A stretch of DNA of 64,000 nt, taken from assembly GCF_050436995.1 (NCBI RefSeq), contig NC_134756.1, forward strand, positions 2,170,001-2,234,000. The letters run 5' to 3'. Positions 48,501 through 55,200 of this stretch are shown piece after piece. Numbering within the stretch: the first letter of the stretch is position 1; the number at the start of each line of letters is the position of its first letter. The translations under genes were made by a program, and so were the position numbers. This stretch comes from Anticarsia gemmatalis. Its lineage: Eukaryota; Arthropoda; Insecta; Lepidoptera; Erebidae. The notes under the pieces were generated by a model, which was not told the origin of the DNA, did no database searches, and saw only the letters and a list, made by a program, of their open reading frames with translations.

Positions 48501-51349
48501 GTCTATAATGCTTTAAAGGTGTTTGGATTATAACCAGATTTAAATAGATAGACTAATAAAAAGATACACATCTTTTTCCTTATTCCATTATTAAGTATTA
48601 TGATCTTATTGCAAATTGTAAAAATATTTGGCATTCATTTAGGTAGGTAGTTAAGTACTTGGTGTAAACAGGATATTGCAGAGATTTAATTGTTGTACAG
48701 CTTTTAACTAAATAATAGCAATAAATAAAAATAAATAATACAAATACGAACTTCTAAGGGACCTTGGTATATTGTAAGTATGGCTGCTAGGATTTTAAGA
48801 ATTTAGTTATGCTTTTTAATCATGAACAATTACAAGAGAAGCCTGTACAATCACATAGCAAGGAGTAGCAAGAATAAATAGGAATAGTATTTATGGTCAG
48901 ACCATAGGAAGAAATGAAAATATGGTCATAAGTTACCAACTGGCTCTTCTCATAAGACTAGGTACACAACCTTAAGAACTGGATGACCCTTTAGCATGTG
49001 TTAACAAAGGCATATCTAAAATACCACAACATAAACACAGTTACCCTAGTCCCACAGTCTACCTATCTAGTCAGCTGTACCAAAAACTACAGGTTTCTAG
49101 ATTAGAAGTATTTCTTTTAGATTAAATGATATAATAGACTGATAAAGAAATATTGAAAAATTCTCAACAAAAGATGAACTTATTGGCAAAAGCTATCAAA
49201 ATAACCTACATATTGTTTATTTTAAATACCCATAACCTACCTATACTGTTCCACATATCCAAAACTAGGTTTTAGATTTAGGTTAAGGATAACCTGTTGA
49301 TTCCAATACTGTTTTGAGTAAACACATGACCTACAAGCTACATATAAGTAGGTATTAGATATATAAAATCCAATATGTATTAAAACAGTGATTTTAAATG
49401 CATGTGTTCACACTTCATACTCAGTACATTTAACATATTGCAGCAAAAACAGTATCATTTATTATGAATCATCTATAAACAGGAACTATCTGTTTGGCAA
49501 AACAATTGTTATAATAAAATGCATAAAATCATGCCTTTTTCCCAAGGGGTAGACAGAGACCTAAGAATACTACTTCCTAAGATCAATAATATCTTTCAAG
49601 CTTCTTTCAATAATATACAATCTAAGTTAAGTAAAACGCTTATCTTGGTAGCAAAAAATACAGATTTCAGTCTTATATATATCAAAAGGCCTAGTAATGA
49701 CAAATAAGTCATTGTACCTAATATTAACAGTAATATCTAGTCTCACAATAATCAACATATTATGACTAATATTTAGATCTTTTGAAAGACTATTTGATGT
49801 TGTTTTAATATAAAGTATAGAAATTCCCCTATTATTCTACAAAGACTTCTAGTAACATAGGAAACATCAAGACATAACAGTGGAATTTCCAGATACACAA
49901 ATTGTAACCAAACTTATTTACTTATTACTGTAGCCACTCTTAAAGCAAACTTAAGTTAAATAGGTAAGTACTTTGCTAATTCCTTATTCAGTTTAATTGT
50001 ACTATGCCTATTCTGCCTGCCTGTGATCATAAAATATTAACTAAAAGATTGCCAAAGTGGTTAAATCATGTTTAGCCATATTGTTTCAATTTAGACACAG
50101 TTAAGAATTTTATTGTGCCTTAGAAACATGTGAATGGAAACCAATTAAGATTGATCAAGGCTAAATAATAGTTGCTTGTTTATTACTATTAGAAACTTCT
50201 ATAATACAAATTTGTGAAATAACAAAAGCAAATGCTTTATATTATTGCAATAGGAAATGCCTAATATTATTATACAAACAGGAAATCACAGTTTCTAAAA
50301 CAAATACCTAAAATAGAATCAAATTAACTATTGTGGTAATAAATTTTGCAGTAAAACAACACATATTTTAATTTATTTAATATATTTTACTGATTTATAT
50401 CTGTCATTTGAATATACATGCTTACTTAATCCTATGTTAATAGGATGATATCAACAATAACTGATATCAATTTAAAAACATTGTTTTAAGAGCCTAATTA
50501 AACCCATAATTAAGTAGATACCTAGCTAGGTTTTAAAACTGTGCTTCTAAGTTTATCTCAGTAAGTATGTTAGTATGGATTTGAATCTACAGAAAGAACT
50601 GGACTAAACTCCAGCCTTTGATTATTGGATTATGACAACCACTCGGACATCATGAACTTATTTTATCTGCATTAAATGTATGGGTGCCAGGATTTAAAGT
50701 TTAGCACACTGGTTAGTAAAGTAGCAAGGACTTGAGTGAGGAAACAGCCAGGGTGATTACTGGGGCCATTATTGGGTTATAAAATATTGTAAATAGTATT
50801 GTAAGGAATAAGAAATACCTAGGTATGAATTAATAGTTTCAATATTGTTTACTCACAAACAAAGTAACAAATATTCCATACATGTGTATAATCACAGCCA
50901 ATTATGGCGTAATTTATTTATAATAAGATAAGTGGCCCTGATAAGTGAACTCATTTTCAACTCAAAGAAACACTTGTCCTACTTTCAACAAAACATGAAA
51001 CCTTTTTTAAAGTGCAATATCTTTAATAGATTAACCTCACACTATTGGTAAGGCTTCGTAAGGGCAATGACCATAATGACTCAAGCCACAATGCTGCATA
51101 ACAATGATCCCAACTACTACTGACCTGCTTTTTATTACCAACACATCATAAACAATAATTCAAAAACTATGAATGCAGCTCCACGCTTTAACTCACCAGA
51201 TATATAGAAAACGGCAAACATAGCAGGAACAACCACACATACAGGTGCACTGTGTTGCAAAACAAATTTTGGTGAGGATCATAAAACCAACCCCCTGTTA
51301 ACGACGCCCAAACACCTTGGCGTAATATCTCTAGTGTCTGCGAACCCAT
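12434..51349 (-). CDS. pcx: Pecanex, complete coding region in 26 exons (2830 aa)
   Basis: Pecanex is a large conserved multi-pass membrane protein, maternal-neurogenic in Drosophila and linked to ER function and Notch signalling. Exons on the minus strand: 51349-51197, 47168-47002, 46644-46529, 46182-41636, 37946-37782, 37163-37019, 36458-36292, 35129-34973, 34544-34419, 31874-31758, 30282-30130, 29837-29641, 26339-26170, 25309-25136, 24415-24268, 23532-23381, 23019-22836, 21743-21574, 19996-19857, 19451-19338, 16516-16374, 16031-15912, 15721-15656, 14923-14784, 13541-13121, 12574-12434. They total 8493 nt, divisible by three, with every junction in phase. Diagnostic stretches are MGSQTLEILRQGVWASLTGG at the start, SYVRPVKFWERDYNTKRVD, INSSCDQPIGYPIYVSPLTT and RRRCGEGCSSGGGGG. 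All donors are GT except exon 22 (GC). The protein is shorter than the fly protein (about 3400 aa, from memory). Tandem arrays copy the 3' parts of exons 12 and 18. Confidence 0.96.
12942..13046 (+). mobile_element. tRNA-derived SINE, family B, plus strand, truncated (intron 25)
   Basis: Opposite orientation: GGGCATGCGAAGTCCTCAAC, CGGCCAGCGTGGTGGACACA and GGCCAGCAGTGGGACAGTAA. It lies 75 nt downstream of exon 25's donor. Confidence 0.72.
13757..14302. mobile_element. TIR element with about 88-bp inverted repeats (intron 24)
   Basis: Left end GTCCACTCAAAAAAGCAAGT and right end (inward) GTCCGCTCAAAGAATACTCC; both continue GTGTAGAGTGCGTGAG and ATTGGTTCAGGATGCTTAGA. TA flanks both sides (13755-13756, 14303-14304). 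Length is 546 bp and non-coding. Confidence 0.75.
15450..15617 (+). mobile_element. tRNA-derived SINE, family A, with internal deletion
   Basis: GTGTCTCCGTGGTGCAGTGG is followed directly by CCACACGGAACAATTCATTA, so much of the tRNA head is deleted. The tail matches the copy at 2814. It lies in pecanex intron 23. Confidence 0.78.
15912..16031 (-). CDS. pcx: Pecanex exon 22 with GC donor
   Basis: 40 codons from an acceptor ending GTTTCAG. The frame stays open to GATACTCAG followed by GCATGT, a GC-AG intron. The only nearby GT (CCCG/GTGACG, 15 nt upstream) would leave phase 1 and run into a stop in exon 23, so the GC donor is preferred. The encoded region is basic and low-complexity. Confidence 0.82.
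16697..16790 (-). mobile_element. Degenerate tRNA-like SINE head
   Basis: GGTGGGATTTGAACCAACCA (reversed B box) and AACCACTGCACCAATAGTA (reversed A box) suggest an old SINE head without a recognised body. Confidence 0.5.
17720..17993 (-). mobile_element. Helitron-like non-autonomous element, minus strand (intron 20)
   Basis: This is a reverse copy of the same family: CTAGCCGACCCGCGCAACTT at the left and TATAATATTAGTATAGA at the right. The internal CAAA repeat (17929-17966) is expanded compared with the other copies. Confidence 0.8.
18402..18614. mobile_element. Mariner-type MITE copy in pecanex intron 20
   Basis: Same family as the copy at 1585-1801: TTAGGTCGGGGTAAAAGTCT at the left and a degenerate right end TTTTTCACGACCGAA. 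Confidence 0.8.
20608..21670 (-). repeat. 96/97-bp tandem array of pecanex exon-18 tail plus splice donor
   Basis: Exon-end copies fall at 20608, 20704, 20800, 20896, 20992, 21089, 21186, 21283, 21380, 21477 and 21574; the last is the real exon. The four leftmost intervals are 96 bp and the rest 97 bp. The 97-bp units alternate between two variants (GTAGGG with GGACAGG, GTGGTG with GGAGAGG), a 194-bp higher-order repeat. The base change is synonymous in the exon frame (Leu CTG/CTC). Each unit fuses ACGTGTCGCCGCTCACC to GTGCCCGCCATCCGCGCG, which are apart in the real exon. Confidence 0.95.
21574..21743 (-). CDS. pcx: Pecanex exon 18, source of the 96/97-bp array
   Basis: This exon encodes the family signature INSSCDQPIGYPIYVSPLTT followed by SYADTSPALGALLGGALTVP and the end IRARLSDLWRR. 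The donor is GTCAGT. Its 3' end, plus an upstream piece of the same exon, is repeated ten more times downstream. Confidence 0.92.
23146..23290 (-). mobile_element. tRNA-derived SINE, family B, truncated (intron 16)
   Basis: CCGTTACTGTCCCTGTACTG, GGGGAGGGGTTAGGCCTTGA and CACGCTGGCCAAGTGCGGGT mark the body; no head is seen. Confidence 0.72.
23678..23937 (+). mobile_element. Helitron-like non-autonomous element (intron 15)
   Basis: It starts TCTATACTAATATTATAAAG, contains a GTTT-rich stretch and GAACGCGCTAATCTCAGGAA, and ends TTGCGCGGATTAGCTAG. TC start and CTAG end fit Helitron-type termini. Confidence 0.8.
24108..24214 (+). repeat. 19-bp minisatellite (intron 15)
   Basis: The unit GTTACCCAAATGATTGAAA is repeated about 5.6 times with few changes. 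Confidence 0.9.
24487..24785 (-). mobile_element. tRNA-derived SINE, family B, full-length (intron 14)
   Basis: Complete copy. Read on the minus strand, it begins with an A box TAGCCGAGTGGTATAA and a B box GCAGGTTCGAATCCGAGGCA, and ends with CCAGCAGTGGGACAGTAATG. This identifies the family as tRNA-derived. Confidence 0.8.
25405..25645 (-). mobile_element. 5S rRNA-derived SINE, minus strand (intron 13)
   Basis: Reverse copy of the element at 30325: CTTTGACGTGGCTTAACGAC, CATGCCCTCCGAAGCACGGA and GTCACTCACCTATAGAATGA. Confidence 0.68.
25971..26144 (+). mobile_element. Helitron-like fragment next to exon 13
   Basis: Contains TATATAAAAATGAATTGCTG, CGTTAGTCTTGCTAAAACTC and ends GAGCGGGTCAGCTAG, a second common lepidopteran Helitron type, internally shortened. 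The end lies 26 nt from the exon 13 donor. Confidence 0.65.
26690..26778 (+). mobile_element. Helitron-like 3' end next to the 158-bp array
   Basis: The stretch ends GGAACGAAGTTCGGGTCAGC followed by TAG. The left limit is unclear. The first array spacer begins directly after it. Confidence 0.55.
26797..29641 (-). repeat. 158-bp tandem array of pecanex exon-12 tail plus splice donor
   Basis: There are nineteen consecutive donor copies exactly 158 bp apart, from 26797 to 29641; the last is the real exon 12. Each unit is 138 nt of exon (46 codons) plus 20 nt of intron-like spacer that begins GTACGACATAC on the gene strand. Units are essentially identical, apart from the leftmost, whose spacer reads GTACGCCACAC. 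No AG acceptor lies before each copy, so the copies cannot act as whole exons. Because 158 is not divisible by three, skipping donors shifts frame and soon meets TAA. The array could be real or partly an assembly product. Confidence 0.95.
29641..29837 (-). CDS. pcx: Pecanex exon 12, source of the 158-bp tandem array
   Basis: This exon encodes EGVCTGVWWCGGRVLAPGAA followed by the 46 residues WALRWLAWQL to LTYYVK. Those 46 codons (138 nt), the donor and 20 nt of intron are repeated downstream. The acceptor is unusual: its pyrimidine tract is a run of 12 C directly before AG. Exons 11 and 13 join it in frame only if the first donor (GTACGA, just after 29641) is used. Confidence 0.9.
30012..30106 (+). 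mobile_element. Helitron-like 3' end next to exon 11
   Basis: Ends GGCGGACGAAGTCGCGGGTA then AAAGCTAG, the end type seen in lepidopteran Helitrons. It lies 24 nt from the exon 11 donor. The left limit is uncertain. Confidence 0.5.
30325..30520 (+). mobile_element. 5S rRNA-derived SINE (intron 10)
   Basis: GAGTTAAGCAACCGTTGGCG and CATAGATGGGTGACCGCATA resemble the internal promoter region of 5S rRNA. The body CGTGCTTCGGAGGGCATGTG and GTTAAGCCATGTCAAAGGCC follows. It is a retroposon, not a 5S gene. Confidence 0.7.
30738..31596. mobile_element. TIR element nested in the mariner MITE
   Basis: The terminal inverted repeats are CTATCGAACAAACTGAATCA and the matching GATTCAGTTGGTTCGATAG, about 28 bp each. 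Flanks allow either a TA duplication or GTAC as a 4-bp duplication. No coding capacity is visible; it is probably non-autonomous. Confidence 0.75.
30925..31283. mobile_element. Third-level TIR element nested in the second
   Basis: The ends GGGTAACCAGTATAGTTATT and the inverted AATGACTATAGTGGTTACCC match with few changes and are flanked by TA. A further internal inverted pair (AGTAACCAGT / ACTGGTTACT) lies near 31150-31207. Length is 359 bp and non-coding. Confidence 0.7.
33110..33493 (+). other. Promoter- and first-exon-like segment carried by the TIR element
   Basis: A CpG-rich block (33110-33215) is followed by a T-rich leader. Then comes an ATG at 33436 opening MVKHVEVHGVLCTCTSGSK and ending at AAAG/GTACCT, a usable donor. 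An upstream short ORF (ATG at 33420) precedes it. This resembles a captured 5' end of a host gene. I do not recognise the peptide, and it may be chance. Confidence 0.3.
33768..33984 (+). mobile_element. Solo 3' end of the same LINE family
   Basis: This stretch is almost identical to the last about 220 bp of the intron-4 LINE (41328-41545), including GATTGTTGGCAGCTCCTCGC and the terminal TTTGATTTTGAT tail. A few substitutions and one T-run length change distinguish them. It is a severely 5'-truncated copy inside the TA-flanked element of intron 9. Confidence 0.85.
35203..35335 (-). mobile_element. LINE-type 3' tail, minus strand, in intron 7
   Basis: The stretch begins with TCAAAGTCAAATATTC and continues CTACCACCGCTTCGGAAAAG and AAGAAACGGCAAGAAACTCA, a pattern common at the 3' ends of lepidopteran CR1/Jockey-like elements in reverse. 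Boundaries are approximate. Confidence 0.6.
36605..36770 (-). mobile_element. tRNA-derived SINE, family A, minus strand (intron 6)
   Basis: GTGGACCGCACAAATAATTG, AGAGCCCACGACCTTGATAC and AACCACTGCGCCACGGAGG mark a reversed, diverged copy. Confidence 0.78.
38149..41541 (+). mobile_element. CR1/Jockey-superfamily LINE, 5'-truncated, in pecanex intron 4
   Basis: This is a non-LTR retrotransposon in antisense orientation to pecanex. It carries one long ORF and a 3' UTR ending in a TGATTT-type short tandem repeat, typical of CR1-like elements. The 8-bp word TTTTAAAG is found on both sides (38141-38148 and 41542-41549) and is the likely target duplication. ORF1 is absent, so the copy is 5'-truncated close to the start of the endonuclease domain. 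Confidence 0.85.
38245..41016 (+). CDS. LINE ORF2: AP-like endonuclease and reverse transcriptase
   Basis: This is retrotransposon protein, not a host gene. The frame is open from about 38142; the first ATG-like start is at 38245. The endonuclease (about residues 1-190) shows HWL, YRPP, VVCGDFNVN and TSDHCG. The reverse transcriptase (about 420-720) shows SNFRPISILP, QYGFTKGRSTIDA, FCDLSKAFDCVQH, GVPQGSILGPFLFLVYINDL and the catalytic box FADD. The C-terminus has the lepidopteran-type YNTRNRHKLVGPHHRLHK. There are no stops or frameshifts over 923 codons, which suggests a young insertion. It must differ from active copies by lacking the 5' end. Confidence 0.9.
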   Translation: MFLQKHNVGIFCVTEHWLHTEQIAINNEFYTIISAYIRNKARHGGSLIMVANSIKCKERRDIVNLSIERTAEVSCVELERHIVVCIYRPPNSEFTLFESIMEDILKHLSISNKYVVVCGDFNVNLLEQSSTSTRLKSLFKSFNLVFLFNEPTRITAHSATCLDNIFCNCECLGREMLSELTSDHCGQKAIFPVRVDNRLKKITCRPITRDRLVLFNSEIASAMTKLDDTEEHPDNLYTSLFNIIESKFKTIFKEKTILDNNRKLKFCDWATAGIYKSRARLYELYSMKQFNFNPKFLEYVRNYSKIFKRTCVAAKSLHLSNKIKSSDNTIKTTWNIINNETGRAIQRENNFELKVNDMIITNNLEVAQTFNTFFADIPTATTSSLNSCPAKAECLLRNSVEECGSVFFFKHINSNDVVKAFRSLNSKKTPDLWGISVKLVESIILEIAPHLALIFNRCVDAGVFPDLMKHSKVVPLFKKGSKSEPSNFRPISILPAVSKIFEKVILEQLESHFNSNQLFHGKQYGFTKGRSTIDAGISLIKHIYDAWETSQDAIGVFCDLSKAFDCVQHNTLLRKLNHYGIRDTALDLLASYLSNRIQRVDINGVRSSGSAVSLGVPQGSILGPFLFLVYINDLPFQVQGLCDIILFADDTSLIFKVDRSKSCFIDINSILEQVHNWFTCNNLLLNSNKTKCIRFTMPNARNSGTNIVVNGQTIDLVDSATFLGISLDSKLQWGTQIAHLSGRLSSAAYAIRKVRQFAGVDAARLVYFSYFHSVMSYGILLWGKAADIDVIFVLQKRAIRAIYSLGARDSLRELFGQIGILTVSSQYVLANLLYIKQNLGTFATNSDRHNYNTRNRHKLVGPHHRLHKVHNSFVGLGIRFFNKLPKHIMDLPLPKFKVAVKEHLVRKAYYRIDEYLNDNSSWD
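41636..46182 (-). CDS. pcx: Pecanex exon 4, giant 4547-nt exon
   Basis: This single exon supplies about 1515 of the 2830 residues (about 146-1661). Its first two thirds are low-complexity and probably disordered: Ser/Asn/Glu-rich, with basic patches and a Cys/His cluster (HDCKNKYCCERHSSKHNPDC). From about residue 1270 it enters the conserved membrane part: VTMDRLQLMALFDRNLTCKE, then several hydrophobic helices such as TFITIVLAVMVAVLGSMVL and IYAFWFCFIMAGSQYSLL. The exon closes on a helix ahead of the donor GTGAGT. The acceptor TTGTTCCAG lies 59 nt upstream of the first ATG in the open frame, and the added residues DLKVDVHRKNSSESSIED are in phase with exon 3. The several plus-strand open frames opposite it are shadows. 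Confidence 0.95.
46839..46893 (-). ncRNA. Short intronic hairpin, possible small-RNA precursor
   Basis: In pecanex intron 2, GCATATACAGGCTGTTCCTC pairs with GAGGAACAGGCCGTATATGC around a 13-nt loop, with one G-A type change and one offset in a 21-bp stem. The size is at the small end for a pre-miRNA. A tiny MITE is the main alternative. Confidence 0.3.
47169..51196 (-). other. Pecanex intron 1, largely unique
   Basis: 4.0 kb of AT-rich DNA with few repeats and no convincing coding frame. Its low transposon load compared with the other long introns may reflect regulatory content, but no specific element can be named. Confidence 0.6.
51197..51349 (-). CDS. pcx: Pecanex exon 1 (initiation exon)
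   Basis: 51 codons from the ATG at 51349 to a GTGAGT donor. The N-terminus is nearly invariant in this family and ends in the first membrane segment (LYVWLFLLCLPFSIYL). The second half of the hairpin follows in exon 2 (GWIIYCGLVALVFTALKML). Confidence 0.95.
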
Positions 51350-51924
51350 TTTACACTTTATGTCCACATTTCCGCGTTTAATTCACCTTCCACCCACACC
51401 GACACTGTTTATAACTCACGAAATCATTTTTCACATCTGCAAATTGTTAATACCACTGCCATTTTGAATGATAGATTACACGCGAAAATGGACTTTAGAG
51501 ACATCGATTGTTTGTTGAATTCACTACTCTTCTTACATTAGCAACGAGTCCTTATCTTAAGAAACATTTGTAAATAACAGTTGGACTAGCCTAATTAAAT
51601 AATGGACACACAAATTCATTAATTTGAGTTAACAAACTTGGATGAAATCAGCGAAACAACACTTTCCATCGGGACTCTTTGACAGCAAACGGCTGGGTTG
51701 CCATGTGGACTTGGATAGTGATATTGTTGTATACATTATTAAAAACCGTCTACTGTCATCGATTCGCAATCACGTCAAATCTGGCAATACAATTGTTTTG
51801 TCTGTACTGTCATTATTTATTTACGTCGGACCCGGTAATGGGGCGACAAGTTGTTATTCTCAATTAAACCTTCGTACATAACTGGTGTGTGCTATTAATA
51901 TTCCGTGAACAGTGCGTTGACAAT
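51350..51924. promoter_or_regulatory. Divergent promoter region between pecanex and the carrier gene
   Basis: Only 575 nt separate the start codons of two genes transcribed away from each other. The interval is free of recognisable repeats and has no clear TATA box at a fitting distance from either start. A shared promoter is inferred from the arrangement alone. Confidence 0.6.
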
Positions 51925-52266
51925 ATGAGTGACGTCGAGAGGCTATTAAAGCAGGCTGCTATGCAGATAGGAGCTGGAGGCAGTGCTGGTTTTGTGGAAG
52001 TGTGTATTATGCATCCCTTGGATCTTGTGAAGACGAGGTTGCAGCTTCAAGCGACCAGGAAAACGCTCGTTAGCTCTGATCCTCACTACTATACGGGGAT
52101 AGTGGACTGTATGAAGAAAATGCACAAGTATGAAGGGTTCACATCATTTTGGAAGGGTATTCTCCCGCCTATTCTTGCTGAAACTCCTAAGAGAGCGGTG
52201 AAATTTGCGACGTTTGAACAGTACAAAAAGCTGTTTATGTTTGGCTCCGACACTCCGACGCCTTTA
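51925..52266 (+). CDS. 2-oxodicarboxylate carrier exon 1
   Basis: 114 codons from ATG (MSDVERLLKQAAMQIGAGGS) through the first carrier repeat to TPTPL, donor GTGAGA. The open frame continues a few codons into the intron before a stop; the next exon joins in phase 0 as TFSLAGLGAGITEAI. Confidence 0.92.
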
Positions 52267-55200
52267 GTGAGAATATTTCAGTAATATTTAATCACTCATT
52301 GATGACATAGCTATAGAACCTCATTGTACCGGTTTTTTAAATTAACATTTACGTAATTGAGTCATAAATTCAAATTACCGTAATACATTACACAATGTTT
52401 AAATAAAAAAATATGCTCTACCTATAACTTGATCTCCCTATCTGTATAGGTACTATTTGTATAAACAAATAAGTCAAGTGACTGATAAGAGTTGTTATCA
52501 ATACTTCTGCAGTTAAACTTTATCTAATATTTGAATTGTACATGTGACTATAATTTATACACTACCTTTTTATATAAATGGGTTATTTATAACAAATAGC
52601 CTATTAAGTAGTACCTATACCTTTTGCATTCCACCTAGACATTTTCTAATAGCATACATACACACATAATTTCTTATCACATTTTCTAATAAGATTCATA
52701 TATTTATTATGATTATATAGTTATTTTTCTTGGGATTATATTATTTAATTAAATTAAACCATGGATATTACTTTAAACATGCAGTACTTATATATAGAAA
52801 AATAAAATACCTTTTAACCTTAAACTAGTCAGAGCCATTACTTTCCTAATAGTTTTTATTGATGAATTGACCAGTGTTTTAAAATAGAAACTATACAATA
52901 AAAGCGTATTATATCCTGATTAAAAAAATCTATTTATTCTGACATAAAGGTATTTTGCATATAAAAAATACATCTTTAATATCTTATTAAAATATAATTC
53001 AGATAACAAATAAAAAATATAGTTGCTTGGAATCCATAATATACCTACTTAACATATATTACAAACTACCTATTTACCTTACTCTTGTCTCCACCTGGCA
53101 TTATTCTCATAGATAAATAATACCTATTTATAAGTGTGTGTGTGAATTGAGTGAGCACCCTAAATAAAATTTAATAATATATACTAGTCATTTAGTAAAA
53201 GGTGTGAAACAATTGTAAAAACAATCTTACAATTTGTAAAAAGATAAAACATGAGATATATCAGTTAATGAATGCTCACTCAGTTCGCACATACGACCAC
53301 CCTGAATCTCAGAACGTATGAAGAATTCATGTAAGATTTATGTACTAATCTTTAGTAAAACCTTTATAAAGTTGTCGTTTTAGATATCAATCGCCAAGGG
53401 CCGTATAAAAAAAAATTACAAATACTTTCATATGCTCACTCAATTCACACACTTTGAAAGGACCCGATTTCTTATGAACAAACCATAATTTCATTTTGTT
53501 ATAAATCTTGTTTTATTAAAAGGTATACACGTGATTTTGTAAAATACAAAGCGAACCATAAATGTAGCTCGTTTTGTAATAGTTAATTAATATAAGTGCT
53601 CACTCAATCCACACAATTCTGAAAAGTTATAAACGTTAATATCTTTGAATTTATAAGGATTAGAAAGCTATAAATTGTGCTAGTTTTAGTAAAGAAAAGT
53701 TACTAAAGATTTGCCATTTTACATTTAGTACTCTCAGTTTACTCTAAAAGATATTCAACTGTTTGTGTTTCAATGAAAATCTGCCATACTGTAGGGTTGT
53801 CACGCTGGACATTTTTGCTGAACTAAAATTTTATTTATTTTATAATGACCTTTATCTACGAGGTCAGCAGTAGGACCTAACATGGGATGTTACAGTAAGG
53901 TCAATGATACACGAATTTGATTGAAACCATTTATTTACATAATGTAGTTTAATTAAAAAAATTACAAATTTAGATTTTTGGGTTAACAATCGTTGTCGAT
54001 CAGGATGTAGCTTAAAGAGTGCAACAGAATATTTTGATCAGTACTTTCGTGGATATTAGTACAGTTGTCGTCGTAGCAAAAATATTTCTCGTTTGATAAA
54101 TAATGACTCTTATAATGACCAATGCCTGTTAAATCTAAAGGTGCTACGAATTCGACCGCACCAATACTTCTATACAATTTATTTTTAAGTATAATTGTAC
54201 GGGGCACTTTACTTAGCGCTACTGCGTTGGTGCCATTCAAATCAAAAGAAATCACATTTGAAATAATATAATAACTAGTTGCTACTCTATTATGTAAAAT
54301 GTCTAAGTGACACCAATTTCAAAGATGATGATTTAAATAGCCTAAGAGCAAAAATAATTATAAAATATGTTCAAAAGCCAATAACCACTAGCACTTACGA
54401 TGTCGCCTGTAATGTTGCTCGTATCTATGAACATTTTCTTCTGGATTATTTCACTAGCTCAATTTTTACAAAAACGTGTACCAATGTATTGTGTTCAGCA
54501 AACGTAATTAAGAGAAATAACGTGTTCTTACCTTTAAATATAGATATGATTAATATTTTTGATATCAGCCTATTAGAAACAGCTATTTCTTTGTCGGAAG
54601 GTGAATCAAAATGTGCGTCATGTGAGGGAGTAGAAACTAGTTATTATATTATTTCAAATGTGATTTCTTTTGATTTGAATGGCACCAACGCAGTAGCGCT
54701 AAGTAAAGTGCCCCGTACAATTGTACTTAAAAATAAATTGTATAGAAGTATTGGTGCGGTCGAATTCGTAGCACCTTTAGATTTAACAGGCATTGGTCAT
54801 TATAAGAGTCATTATTTATCAAACGAGAAATATTTTTGCTACGACGACAACTGTACTAATATCCACGAAAGTACTGATCAAAATATTCTGTTGCACTCTT
54901 TAAGCTACATCCTGATCGACAACGATTGTTAACCCAAAAATCTAAATTTGTAATTTTTTTAATTAAACTACATTATGTAAATAAATGGTTTCAATCAAAT
55001 TCGTGTATCATTGACCTTACTGTAACATCCCATGTTAGGTCCTACTGCTGACCTCGTAGATAAAGGTCATTATAAAATAAATAAAATTTTAGTTCAGCAA
55101 AAATGTCCAGCGTGACAACCCTACAGTATGGCAGATTTTCATTGAAACACAAACAGTTGAATATCTTTTAGAGTAAACTGAGAGTACTAAATGTAAAATG

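Noticed and set aside
48331..51180. Further small genes in pecanex intron 1
   Set aside because: The open frames there are under 80 codons with AT-driven composition and no domain or splice support.
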